From positions 1 through 64,000 of the forward strand of contig JAFUKH010000047.1 in assembly GCA_017467845.1 (NCBI GenBank): a stretch of 64,000 nucleotides of DNA. Direction: 5' to 3'. The translations under genes were made by a program, and so were the position numbers. Origin of the DNA: Lachnospiraceae bacterium (GTDB lineage: Bacteria > Bacillota > Clostridia > Lachnospirales > Lachnospiraceae). Positions 12,524 through 20,218 of this stretch are shown here, piece by piece. A model generated the notes under the pieces. That model ran no database searches. It was not told the origin of the DNA and worked only from the letters and a program-made list of their open reading frames with translations. Within the stretch, counting starts at the first letter, position 1, and every line of letters begins with the position of its first letter.

Positions 12524-12532
12524 AGGAATTTT
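12524..12532 (-). promoter_or_regulatory. Extended -10 promoter for dnaD-dnaI-prs
   Basis: On the minus strand TGCTATAAT is an extended -10 element (TGn plus TATAAT) about 85 nt upstream of the dnaD ATG; the -35 is poor. All DnaA boxes listed next lie upstream of it, at roughly -70 to -235. Confidence 0.55.
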
Positions 12533-12589
12533 TAAAAAGAAATAGGCAAAATGCCGAGAAACCTTGAAAATACTGGGGTTCCGGGATTT

Positions 12590-12751
12590 TGTGGATAATG
12601 TGGAATCTGTGGATAACATACCGGTGGAGAGGCGGAAAGGCATGATTATATAAGGCTTTCCACCATGGAAAAGATTTCCACAAAACGACAAAAAATATCC
12701 ACATTTCTCTCTGGGAAAATGCCCATGAAAAAATGTGGATATTGTGGATAA
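12590..12751. promoter_or_regulatory. DnaA-box cluster between murC and dnaD
   Basis: Three exact matches to the DnaA box TTATCCACA (read here as TGTGGATAA) lie at 12590-12598, 12608-12616 and 12743-12751, the first two separated by only 9 nt. One-mismatch boxes are ATATCCACA at 12695-12703 and TGTGGATAT at 12734-12742, the latter abutting the last exact box. The cluster fills most of a 311-bp gene-free stretch. It could make dnaD-dnaI expression DnaA-responsive or act as a DnaA titration site; it is not next to dnaA, so an oriC role is unlikely. Confidence 0.8.
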
Positions 12752-14131
12752 CTATTTTGAAAGCAGGCTTTCGCCGATTTTAAGCACGTCTCCGGCACCC
12801 ATAGTTATCAACATGTCACCGTTTATGCAATTTTCTAATAAAAATTTTTCGATTTCTTCAAAGGAAGGAAAATAGAAAGCTTCTTTTCCAAGGGCCTGAA
12901 TGGCCTTCTGTAAATCTACGGAGCTGATACCTAAAGTATCGGTCTCTCTTGCAGCATAAATGTCTGCCAGAACTATCTTATCCGCAAGGGAAAGGGACTT
13001 GGCGAAGTCTTCCATAAGTGCCTTGGTTCTGGTGTAGGTATGAGGCTGGAAAACACACCAAAGGTTTTTATACTCGCAGCCCTTTGCAGCTTTTAAGCAT
13101 GCCTCAATTTCTGTAGGATGGTGAGCGTAGTCATCAATGATATTGATACCGTTTACGGTACCCTTGTATTCAAATCTGCGATTGGTACCGTGGAAACCAA
13201 GGAGAGCCTTGGCTGTTACCGCATCCGGGATTTCCAAAATATCTGCCAGACAGATAGCGGACATGGCATTCATTACATTGTGCTCGCCCGGCACGCTGAG
13301 AGAGTATTCTCTCAGCGTGCCATCCGGACCGGTAATGGTAAAGGTTGCGTTGCCCATTTCGTTATAGCTGATGGAACTGAGTTTGTAGTCTGCCTCAGGG
13401 CCGTGTCCAAAGGTGATTACCTTGCAGGGAAGTGCGTCTGTAATCTCCTGATATCTGTCAATATCACTGTTAATAATCAGATAGCCGTCTTCCGGAAGGA
13501 GCTGTGCAAATTTTTTAAAGGAACTGCGGATATCCTCTAAATCTTTAAAGAAGTCCAGATGATCCGCATCAATATTTAATATGATGGAAATCTTCGGGAA
13601 AAAGCTTAAAAAGCTGTTTGTATACTCGCAAGCTTCGGTTACAAAGTAGCCGGAGTTGCCGATGCGGATATTGCCACCGATGGTCTTTAAGATACCTCCA
13701 ATGGAAAGGGTTGGATCGGTATCACCTTCTAAAAGAATCTCTGAGACCATAGAGGTGGTGGTAGTTTTGCCGTGAGTTCCGCTGATGGCGATTGGCATTT
13801 CATAATTTTTCATAATCTGCCCAAGAAGCTCAGCACGGGACATATAGGGGATGCCTTTTCTGCGAAGCTCCAAAAATTCCAAGTTATTGTCATGTACCGC
13901 ACTGGTCAGTACAGCAACATCAATGTCATCAGTAATATGTTCGGCACTTTCACCATATTTTACAGAGATGCCTCTTTTCTCCAGGCTCTCTGTGATGGCA
14001 GATGAGTGCCAATCGGAACCGGATACGGTAAAGCCGGCGTTGTGAAGTACCTGGGCAAGACCACTCATACTGATACCGCCGATACCGATAAAGTATATAG
14101 AAATAGGATTACTAAAGTCTAGTTTGTACAT
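12752..14131 (-). CDS. murC: UDP-N-acetylmuramate--L-alanine ligase
   Basis: Adds L-Ala to UDP-MurNAc, the first amino-acid step of peptidoglycan precursor synthesis in the cytoplasm. Encodes 459 residues from MYKLDFSNPISIYFIGIGG (the N-terminal nucleotide-binding loop IGIGGISMSG). The ATP-binding GTHGKTTTTSM is near residue 116, and DDYAHHPTEIEA and GAGD motifs lie in the C-terminal part. I chose the start at 14131 because GGAG precedes it at good spacing; an in-frame ATG at 14158 would add nine residues. Transcribed toward dnaD, with the DnaA-box region immediately after the stop. Confidence 0.95.
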   Translation of the reverse strand: MYKLDFSNPISIYFIGIGGISMSGLAQVLHNAGFTVSGSDWHSSAITESLEKRGISVKYGESAEHITDDIDVAVLTSAVHDNNLEFLELRRKGIPYMSRAELLGQIMKNYEMPIAISGTHGKTTTTSMVSEILLEGDTDPTLSIGGILKTIGGNIRIGNSGYFVTEACEYTNSFLSFFPKISIILNIDADHLDFFKDLEDIRSSFKKFAQLLPEDGYLIINSDIDRYQEITDALPCKVITFGHGPEADYKLSSISYNEMGNATFTITGPDGTLREYSLSVPGEHNVMNAMSAICLADILEIPDAVTAKALLGFHGTNRRFEYKGTVNGINIIDDYAHHPTEIEACLKAAKGCEYKNLWCVFQPHTYTRTKALMEDFAKSLSLADKIVLADIYAARETDTLGISSVDLQKAIQALGKEAFYFPSFEEIEKFLLENCINGDMLITMGAGDVLKIGESLLSK

Positions 14132-14274
14132 AGCTTTCTCCAATCTGAACGGATTCATTCGTACCTTTCATTCTAACACAAATTTTCCGCGAATAACAGA
14201 GAGAATTTAATGTTTAATGTTGTGAAAAATATACTAAAAAAACAGGAAAATCGACAATTTCTTGGTAAATGTTA

Positions 14275-14303
14275 TTCACTTTCCGGGACTGATGTGCTAT
14301 AAT
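14275..14303 (+). promoter_or_regulatory. Promoter for glgC-glgD
   Basis: TTCACT, 17 nt, TATAAT, about 80 nt upstream of the glgC start and divergent from murC. The rest of the 254-bp murC-glgC gap is AT-rich with no other clear signal. Confidence 0.6.
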
Positions 14304-14385
14304 AATTTGTACAAATCATTGCTTAGATAAACGTGAGAGAAAAGAATTTAGGCTTTAGATGATAACAGAAAGGGAGGGCTTGATT

Positions 14386-15654
14386 TTGATTAAGAAAGAA
14401 ATGATTGCCATGCTTCTTGCAGGAGGACAGGGAAGTCGTTTGGGCGTGCTTACTTCTAAAGTTGCAAAGCCGGCCGTGGCATTTGGAGGAAAATATCGTA
14501 TTATTGATTTCCCACTTTCAAACTGTATTAATTCAGGAGTAGATACGGTTGGTGTTTTGACCCAGTATCAGCCCCTGCGTTTGAATTCACATATTGGTAT
14601 TGGTATTCCTTGGGATTTGGACCGTAATATTGGCGGTGTAACCGTGCTTCCACCTTACGAGAAGAGTACCAACAGTGAGTGGTATACCGGTACTGCAAAT
14701 GCAATTTATCAGAACATAGAATATATGGAAAGCTTCAATCCGGAATATGTGCTTATTCTGTCCGGTGATCATATTTACAAGATGGACTATGAGGTGATGC
14801 TGGATTTCCATAAGGAAAACGGTGCAGAGGTTACCATTGCGGTTATGCCGGTTCCTATGGAGGAAGCGAGCCGTTTCGGTATTATGATTACGGACGAGAA
14901 CAGAAGAATCACCGAGTTTGAAGAGAAGCCTGAGAATCCAAGAAGTAATCTGGCTAGTATGGGTATCTATATCTTCAATTGGAAGACCTTACGAGAAGCG
15001 TTGATTGCAATGGCTGAGCAGCCTGCGTTGGATTTCGGTAAGCATGTCATTCCCTATTGCCATGAGAAGGGAGCACCGTTATATGCTTATGAGTTCAACG
15101 GCTATTGGAAGGATGTAGGAACCTTAAGCTCGTATTGGGAAGCGAATATGGAGCTTATCGATATTGTTCCGGAATTCAATTTATATGAAGAATATTGGAA
15201 GATTTACACAAAGAGTGATATCTTACCTCCTCAGTACATTTCTTCAGAAAGTGTTGTGGAGAGAAGTATCATCGGTGAGGGTACTGAGGTGTATGGCGAA
15301 GTTTACAACTCCGTTATCGGATGTGGCGTAACCATCGGTAAGGGTACCGTAATCAGAGATTCCATTATTATGAACAATACTCAGATTGGTGATGGATGTG
15401 TATTTGACAAAGCAATTATCGCAGAGAATGTAACCATCGGTGATAAGGTTACCTTAGGTGCCGGTGAGGAGGCTCAGAATGAGACTGCGCCTCATATTTA
15501 TAATCATGGAATTACTACTATCGGTGAGAAGAGCGTGATTCCTGACGGCGTTACTATCGGAAAGAATTCCGTAGTATTTGGTGTAACCTGCGCTGCCGAC
15601 TATGATAATTTGACCATGGCAAGCGGAAAAACATTGATTAAGGCAGGTGAATAA
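14386..15654 (+). CDS. glgC: Glucose-1-phosphate adenylyltransferase (ADP-glucose pyrophosphorylase), catalytic subunit
   Basis: Makes ADP-glucose for glycogen synthesis. The nucleotide-binding signature [20 protein letters not shown] is at the N terminus. [15 protein letters not shown] follows, then the sugar-phosphate region [11 protein letters not shown] and a C-terminal left-handed beta-helix with repeats such as [20 protein letters not shown] take TTG at 14386 ([10 protein letters not shown]) as the start because AGGGAGGG ends 7 nt upstream and it matches the family N terminus; an ATG at 14359 lacks a ribosome binding site. The length from TTG is 422 residues. Paired with glgD 2 nt downstream. 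Confidence 0.95.
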   Translation: MIKKEMIAMLLAGGQGSRLGVLTSKVAKPAVAFGGKYRIIDFPLSNCINSGVDTVGVLTQYQPLRLNSHIGIGIPWDLDRNIGGVTVLPPYEKSTNSEWYTGTANAIYQNIEYMESFNPEYVLILSGDHIYKMDYEVMLDFHKENGAEVTIAVMPVPMEEASRFGIMITDENRRITEFEEKPENPRSNLASMGIYIFNWKTLREALIAMAEQPALDFGKHVIPYCHEKGAPLYAYEFNGYWKDVGTLSSYWEANMELIDIVPEFNLYEEYWKIYTKSDILPPQYISSESVVERSIIGEGTEVYGEVYNSVIGCGVTIGKGTVIRDSIIMNNTQIGDGCVFDKAIIAENVTIGDKVTLGAGEEAQNETAPHIYNHGITTIGEKSVIPDGVTIGKNSVVFGVTCAADYDNLTMASGKTLIKAGE

Positions 15655-15656
15655 GT

Positions 15657-16775
15657 ATGAGAGCAATAGGAATCGTTTTAGCAGGCGGTAATAACCGCAG
15701 AATGAAAGAATTATCACAGAAGCGTGCCATCTGTGCAATGCCTGTGGCAGGTAGTTATCGAAGCATCGATTTTACCTTAAGTAATATGTCCAACTCTCAT
15801 ATCCAGAAGGTAGCAGTACTTACCCAGTACAATGCAAAGAGCCTGAATGAGCATTTAAGCTCATCCAAATGGTGGGATTTCGGACGTAAGCAAGGGGGAT
15901 TATTCGTACTTACCCCGGAAGTGACTGCTGACAACAGCAATTGGTACAGAGGAACCGCAGACGCTATTTATCAGAATCTGGACTTCTTAAAGAAGAGCCA
16001 CGAGCCATATGTAGTGATTGCATCCGGCGATGGTATCTACAAATTAGATTTTGGTAAGGTATTAGAGTATCATATTGCTAAGAAGGCTGACATCACTGTA
16101 GTGTGCCGTGATATGGAGGCGGGCTTTGAGATGGAGCGATTCGGTACTCTCCGCATGGATGACGAACATAGAATCGTGGATTTCGAAGAGAAGCCGTTAA
16201 AGGCCAAGAGCAATACCGTATCTTGTGGTATTTATGTAATTCGTAGACGTCAGCTTATTGAGATGATTGAGAAGTGTGCAGAAGAAGACAGATATGATTT
16301 TGTACAGGATATCTTAGTTCGTTACAGAGAGCAGAAGAGAATTATCGGATATAAGATTAAGGATTATTGGAGAAATATTGCGTCTGTTGAAGATTACTTC
16401 AGCACCAACATGGACTTCTTAAAGCCGGATGTAAGAAAGTATTTCTTCAAGGAGTATCCGGATATCTACTCCAAGATTGATGACCTTCCTCCTGCAAAGT
16501 ATAACGTAGGTTCTAACGTGAAGAACAGTTTAGTATCCAGTGGCTGTATCGTAAATGGTGAAGTGGAGAATTCCGTTATCTTTAAAAAGAGCTATATCGG
16601 AAATGGCTGTGTGATTAAGAATTCCATCATTTTAAATGATGTATATATCGGCGACAACGCCTATATTGAAAACTGTATCGTGGAAAGTCGCGGTACCATT
16701 AAAGCAGGTTCACGTTATGTGGGAGAAGATGGCGTGAAGATTGTGATAGAGAAAAATGAGAGGTTTGTTCTGTAG
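15657..16775 (+). CDS. glgD: GlgD, ADP-glucose pyrophosphorylase regulatory/partner subunit
   Basis: Encodes 372 residues, shorter than GlgC and homologous to it: GIVLAGGNNRRMKELSQKRA replaces the GQGSRL phosphate loop of GlgC, so catalysis is reduced or absent. In Bacillus-type systems GlgD forms a heterotetramer with GlgC and stimulates it. The nucleotidyltransferase fold (RYDFVQDILVRYREQKRIIG, VDFEEKPLKAKSNTVSCGIY) is followed by a short beta-helix C terminus. It begins 2 nt after the glgC stop, which implies co-expression. Confidence 0.95.
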   Translation: MRAIGIVLAGGNNRRMKELSQKRAICAMPVAGSYRSIDFTLSNMSNSHIQKVAVLTQYNAKSLNEHLSSSKWWDFGRKQGGLFVLTPEVTADNSNWYRGTADAIYQNLDFLKKSHEPYVVIASGDGIYKLDFGKVLEYHIAKKADITVVCRDMEAGFEMERFGTLRMDDEHRIVDFEEKPLKAKSNTVSCGIYVIRRRQLIEMIEKCAEEDRYDFVQDILVRYREQKRIIGYKIKDYWRNIASVEDYFSTNMDFLKPDVRKYFFKEYPDIYSKIDDLPPAKYNVGSNVKNSLVSSGCIVNGEVENSVIFKKSYIGNGCVIKNSIILNDVYIGDNAYIENCIVESRGTIKAGSRYVGEDGVKIVIEKNERFVL

Positions 16776-16810
16776 AAGAAAAGTAAATAAGAACCAAGGA
16801 GGTAAGACTC

Positions 16811-17086
16811 ATGCAGATCACAGATGTTCGTGTTCGCAAGATTACTAAGGAAGGAAAGATGAAAGCAATTGTGTCCATTACCTTGGATAATGAATTCGTT
16901 GTTCATGATATCAAGGTGATTGATGGAGAGAAGGGCTTATTCATCGCTATGCCAAGCAAAAAGTCTGCTGATGGTGAGCATAGAGATATTGCGCATCCAA
17001 TCAACTCTGACACAAGAACAGTGCTTCAGGATACAATCCTTGCTGCGTATGAAAAATCATTAAGCGAGCCGGATGAGGAAGTTTAA
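16811..17086 (+). CDS. spoVG: SpoVG, RNA/DNA-binding developmental regulator
   Basis: Encodes 91 residues, the typical length. Begins [20 protein letters not shown] and contains [17 protein letters not shown] and [11 protein letters not shown], the diagnostic SpoVG strands. Family members influence sporulation septum formation and bind nucleic acid. A strong AAGGAGGT site precedes the ATG. In Bacillus and many Clostridia spoVG lies near pth and mfd; here an iron-uptake locus lies between them. Confidence 0.97.
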   Translation: MQITDVRVRKITKEGKMKAIVSITLDNEFVVHDIKVIDGEKGLFIAMPSKKSADGEHRDIAHPINSDTRTVLQDTILAAYEKSLSEPDEEV

Positions 17087-17113
17087 TATTTGTGGGAGCG
17101 AGAAAGCTTAGTA

Positions 17114-17142
17114 GGGCTGTGGAGAAATCCACGGCCCTTTTT
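17114..17142 (+). terminator. Terminator after spoVG
   Basis: GGGCTGTGG, loop AGAAAT, CCACGGCCC, then five T. A 9-bp stem with one G-U pair, 28 nt after the spoVG stop. Confidence 0.92.
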
Positions 17143-17183
17143 AATGCTATAAAGACGAGGAAATGGTCGTTGTTATCTTTGAC

Positions 17184-17248
17184 TATAAAGGTACCTTGAC
17201 ATTGTTACAAGAACAAACTATTATATATAAAATGAAAGTACCTTTATA
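17184..17248 (+). promoter_or_regulatory. Promoter and inverted-repeat operator of the marR gene
   Basis: TTGACA at 17196-17201 and TATTAT at 17219-17224 with a 17-nt spacer form a good sigma-A promoter. An 11-bp inverted repeat flanks it: TATAAAGGTAC at 17184-17194 and its complement at 17238-17248. The left arm touches the -35 and the right arm lies just past the start point, an arrangement expected for autorepression by the MarR protein encoded next. Confidence 0.65.
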
Positions 17249-17265
17249 TTGTTGGAGGAATATAC

Positions 17266-17913
17266 ATGTTAAAACATTTATGTCCTTGTTGTGGTCATCA
17301 CTGTTATTTGAATAACACACAATGTGAAAGAGGCGCAGAGTACGCACAGACCGGAGTAATACCGCCACGTACTCATAAGGCTGATGGTCACAACGAAAAG
17401 AAAAAGAAAGATTCACATAAGAAAAAATATCACACACTTGATCAGGACAACAAGTTAATCTGGAATCTTCGTGATATGGGACATATTATTCGTTCCTTGT
17501 CAGAAGGGAAAGGAAGCCAGAGCAGAATTCTGATTATTATGAGCGAAGTACAGACGATGACTCAAAGAGAACTTACTGAACGATTGGGAATTCAACCTGG
17601 ATCAGCAAGTGAAGTCATTGGAAAGTTGGAAAGTGCCGGACTTCTGAAACGTACACCAAGTGAAGAAGATCGACGTACCTCTGACATTCGACTTACCGAT
17701 ACAGGTCGTTTGAAGGCAATGGAAGCTATAGAACAGAGAAAGGTGCGTCATGCAGAAATGTTTTCATGTTTATCTGAAGAAGACAAAGCAGATTTTCTAA
17801 TTCTTCTTGAAAAAGTGAATAATGATTGGCGATATCGTTATGGAGAAAAAGCGTCTGTTCAAAAGTACAGTAATGATGGGGAGCGTTGCACACATCATTC
17901 AGAGAAGGAATGA
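17266..17913 (+). CDS. MarR-family transcriptional regulator with N-terminal Cys-rich motif
   Basis: Encodes 215 residues. The winged helix-turn-helix spans about residues 80-165 (MTQRELTERLGIQPGSASEV, IGKLESAGLLKRTPSEEDRR, TSDIRLTDTGR). The N terminus has Cys and His clustered (C6, C8, C9, H11, H12, C13, C20), which could bind metal or sense redox state. Such regulators commonly sit in front of an ABC exporter gene; here only a 29-codon remnant of one follows. The C-terminal tail is His/Lys/Glu-rich. The locus then continues with iron-uptake genes, so the present regulon is uncertain. Confidence 0.88.
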   Translation: MLKHLCPCCGHHCYLNNTQCERGAEYAQTGVIPPRTHKADGHNEKKKKDSHKKKYHTLDQDNKLIWNLRDMGHIIRSLSEGKGSQSRILIIMSEVQTMTQRELTERLGIQPGSASEVIGKLESAGLLKRTPSEEDRRTSDIRLTDTGRLKAMEAIEQRKVRHAEMFSCLSEEDKADFLILLEKVNNDWRYRYGEKASVQKYSNDGERCTHHSEKE

Positions 17914-17920
17914 TGTGGTT

Positions 17921-18010
17921 ATGTGGAAATATATAAAAAGATATTTACTCTCGCAAGAAGGCAGATATCATGAACTGTACATGACACAGTTTGCCGGTTT
18001 TGCTATTTAA
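17921..18010 (+). pseudogene. Remnant of an ABC exporter (N- and C-terminal ends fused by internal deletion)
   Basis: The frame MWKYIKRYLLSQEGRYHELY then MTQFAGFAI-stop has 29 codons. The first nine residues look like the start of a half-size ABC exporter. The last twenty look like its extreme C terminus, which in this family typically reads xGxYxxLYxxQF. The normal protein is about 580-620 residues, so about 1.7 kb would be missing in frame. Position supports this: it starts 8 nt after the marR stop, where a cognate exporter usually begins. It is based on pattern recognition of the two ends, not on alignment. Confidence 0.6.
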
Positions 18011-18024
18011 CAGGAAGGTGAATT

Positions 18025-18942
18025 ATGAACGTAGTCGAAAAAAAAGAATTTTTTTATTCAAACTACACCGGTGATGCTGTAATGACTGTATACAAAGTAT
18101 TTCCTGGTGTTGAGTTGGTATATAACTCCGTACATATGAATCATTTTAATCGTGGAGAATCGACTGTTGGAAACTACATCGAAATTCACCATTGCCTGGA
18201 AGGCCGTATAGAGCAGGAGTTCAATAATGGAAATCTGTATTTGATGCCTGGTGATCTATCTATTGCGATTCGTGATAAGACGATGGATGCCTACATATTT
18301 CCGCTTCATCACTATCACGGCATTACTATAGCAATAGATATCAATGTTTTCCCTAAATGTTTTTCAGAATTATTAAGTGATGTTTTTGTGGAGCCACTGG
18401 AGGTTGCCAGAAGGCTGTGTCAAACAGAACCTTTTTTTGTCCTGCGAGGAGAAAAATATATCGAGCATATTTTTTCCGAAATTTATGATGCTCCGGAAAA
18501 AGGACGAATCGGTTACTTCAAAGTAAAAATCATGGAACTGTTTCTGATGCTGAATAAAATAGATTTGGAACAGGTGAAACCAGCCAGTAATTCAGTTCCT
18601 CGTTCCAATGTAATACTTGCAAAGGAAGTTGCGGAGTTTCTGTCTTGCAACTTGAATAGCCATATTACCATTTTGGAACTGGCAAAACAATTTAATGTTT
18701 CTCCTACGCATTTAAAAAAGATTTTTAAAGATGTTTATGGTACGCCGATTTATAAATATGTCAGAGTACAAAAAATGCAGTTAGCAGCACAGTTGTTGTT
18801 GAATACAAACTGCACAATTTTACAAATCGCAGGAGACTGCGGCTATACCAATTCAGGAAAATTCTCTGCAGCTTTTAAAGAAGTGATGGGCGAAACACCT
18901 TTTGAATATCGAAAAAATCATCATAACAAGGAAGAAATGTAA
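18025..18942 (+). CDS. AraC-family transcriptional regulator
   Basis: Encodes 305 residues. The N-terminal half has cupin-like strands (YIEIHHCLEGRIEQEFNNGN, LYLMPGDLSIAI). The C-terminal 100 residues hold the two helix-turn-helix motifs (ITILELAKQFNVSPTHLKKI, then CTILQIAGDCGYTNSGKFSA) and the conserved ending FKEVMGETPFEYRK. It lies upstream of a FecCD-type iron-chelate transporter; AraC regulators often activate such genes when the siderophore is bound. Two 12-bp direct repeats 21 bp apart lie between it and the transporter and are plausible binding sites. AGGAAGG precedes the ATG. Confidence 0.92.
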   Translation: MNVVEKKEFFYSNYTGDAVMTVYKVFPGVELVYNSVHMNHFNRGESTVGNYIEIHHCLEGRIEQEFNNGNLYLMPGDLSIAIRDKTMDAYIFPLHHYHGITIAIDINVFPKCFSELLSDVFVEPLEVARRLCQTEPFFVLRGEKYIEHIFSEIYDAPEKGRIGYFKVKIMELFLMLNKIDLEQVKPASNSVPRSNVILAKEVAEFLSCNLNSHITILELAKQFNVSPTHLKKIFKDVYGTPIYKYVRVQKMQLAAQLLLNTNCTILQIAGDCGYTNSGKFSAAFKEVMGETPFEYRKNHHNKEEM

Positions 18943-18994
18943 CAAAAAAGTGTCGCAGTGTATACTGTGCCACTTTTTTTGTTACATTTCTTCC
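18930..18994. terminator. Long palindromic terminator overlapping the araC stop
   Basis: Arms 18930-18952 and 18971-18994 are complementary over 23 bp with a single bulged base. Each arm has an A6 or T7 run and the core CAGT-GTAT-ACTG can pair further. The TAA stop (18940-18942) is inside the left arm. It acts as a terminator in the + direction (T7) and could work in both. Confidence 0.75.
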
Positions 18995-19002
18995 CGAGAG
19001 AT

Positions 19003-19035
19003 TTGTCTTTTTGGTAATTACACTTGTCTTTTTGG
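19003..19035 (+). promoter_or_regulatory. Direct repeats, candidate AraC-regulator site
   Basis: TTGTCTTTTTGG occurs at 19003-19014 and again, identical, at 19024-19035, a 21-bp period (two helical turns). This matches the tandem half-site arrangement of AraC-type activators. It lies about 160 bp upstream of the first permease gene. Confidence 0.5.
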
Positions 19036-19149
19036 AGCAAAAAAAGTCCGAACAGAAATTTTTCTTTTCTTCTTGGAGCGGAATATACATCTGTATTATT
19101 GTACAATTTGGAACGTTGGATTGCTATCCGACATTATTTTTTATAGTAC

Positions 19150-19167
19150 GGTTAGACTTCACTAACC
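19150..19167. promoter_or_regulatory. Inverted repeat upstream of the iron-uptake permease
   Basis: GGTTAG, 6 nt, CTAACC; it lies just before the AAAGGAG ribosome binding site. The half-sites resemble the GGTTAG/CTAACC halves of DtxR/IdeR-type iron boxes, but the spacer is longer than in the known consensus, so the link is speculative. Confidence 0.3.
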
Positions 19168-19192
19168 AAAGAAAGGAGATTTGTTATTTTTA

Positions 19193-20218
19193 ATGCTACA
19201 GAAACTTTACAGTAAAAACTGGTTTATTACTGTGCTGCTTTCCGTGCTGTTGTTTGCCTTTTCGGTAATTTCGCTGTTTGTTGGCGTGATTGATATCAAG
19301 ATATCCGATTTGTTCCGTGGCGGCGTCAATCTCGAACTATTCTTTATCACACGACTGCCTCGCCTTCTTGCCATATTGTGCACAGGAACTGGTCTTAGTG
19401 TTGCCGGACTTATTATGCAACAACTTTGTATGAACAAATTTGTGTCTCCTTCTACAGGTGCCACACTTGCATCTGCCAAATTCGGAATATGTATCGCGCT
19501 GGTATTCCTTCCTGCGTCCACACTTTGGAGCAGAGCCATTTTTTCCTTTGTCTTCGCTGTTTTCGGGACATGGGGATTTGTTTGGTTTGTACAAAGAATT
19601 CAGTTTAAGGACACAATTATGGTTCCGCTGGTAGGCATTATGTTTGGAAATATCATCAATGGTTGTACGAGTTTTATAGCCTATAAATACGAAATCACGC
19701 AGGCACTTTCGACTTGGGAAACAGGACATTTCTCTATGGTTCTCCGTGGAAGATATGAAATTGTTTATCTTGTTGTGCCACTCCTAATTCTCGCCTTCAT
19801 CTTCTCTAATCATTTCAACATCGTTGGAATGGGAAAGGATTTTTCACAGAATCTCGGAGTGAATTACAAATTTGTTTTATTCCTTGGTCTTACGATTGCA
19901 GCAGCTATAACGGCCAGTATTGTAGTCGTTGTGGGTGAGATTTCCTACATTGGTCTGATCATCCCCAATATGATCGCCATGTTTAAAGGGGACAAAATAC
20001 GAGGTACTCTTGTAGATACAGCACTGGCTGGTGCATTGTTCGTACTAATCTGTGACATAATCGCAAGAGTTGTCATTTATCCGTATGAGGTTGCTATCCA
20101 ACTGATTGTTGGTATCATCGGAAGTATTCTGTTCCTGTTTATTCTCTTCCGCAAGTTGAAACATGGACGCAAAGCCATCCGCCTTGATAGAAAGAAGAAA
20201 GGTGGTGAAACGGCATGA
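19193..20218 (+). CDS. FecCD-family iron-siderophore ABC transporter permease (first)
   Basis: Encodes 341 residues from ATG 19193 (MLQKLYSKNW), with about nine to ten membrane helices. Family motifs are RLPRLLAILCTGTGLSVAGL and MQQLCMNKFVSPSTGATLAS near the N terminus, and GEISYIGLIIPNMIAMFKGD, the EISFIGLIVPH-type coupling region, near the C terminus. AAAGGAG lies 14 nt upstream; a TTG at 19181 in the same frame is too close to it. The stop overlaps the next start as ATGA. With the second permease it would form the membrane channel for an iron-chelate importer. Confidence 0.93.
   Translation: MLQKLYSKNWFITVLLSVLLFAFSVISLFVGVIDIKISDLFRGGVNLELFFITRLPRLLAILCTGTGLSVAGLIMQQLCMNKFVSPSTGATLASAKFGICIALVFLPASTLWSRAIFSFVFAVFGTWGFVWFVQRIQFKDTIMVPLVGIMFGNIINGCTSFIAYKYEITQALSTWETGHFSMVLRGRYEIVYLVVPLLILAFIFSNHFNIVGMGKDFSQNLGVNYKFVLFLGLTIAAAITASIVVVVGEISYIGLIIPNMIAMFKGDKIRGTLVDTALAGALFVLICDIIARVVIYPYEVAIQLIVGIIGSILFLFILFRKLKHGRKAIRLDRKKKGGETA

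Noticed and set aside
12456..12704. 82-codon minus-strand frame between dnaD and murC
   Set aside because: It overlaps the DnaA-box cluster and promoter, has no ribosome binding site and reads as low-complexity Trp/Phe/His-rich sequence.
12590..12751. Chromosomal replication origin
   Set aside because: DnaA boxes are present but no dnaA/dnaN, no clear AT-rich unwinding repeats, and genes on both sides continue on the same strand; a regulatory or titration role fits better.
18902..19193. Several 60-90-codon frames on both strands between araC and the permease
   Set aside because: They cover the palindrome and A/T-rich leader, overlap each other, and are Phe/Lys-rich low-complexity sequence.
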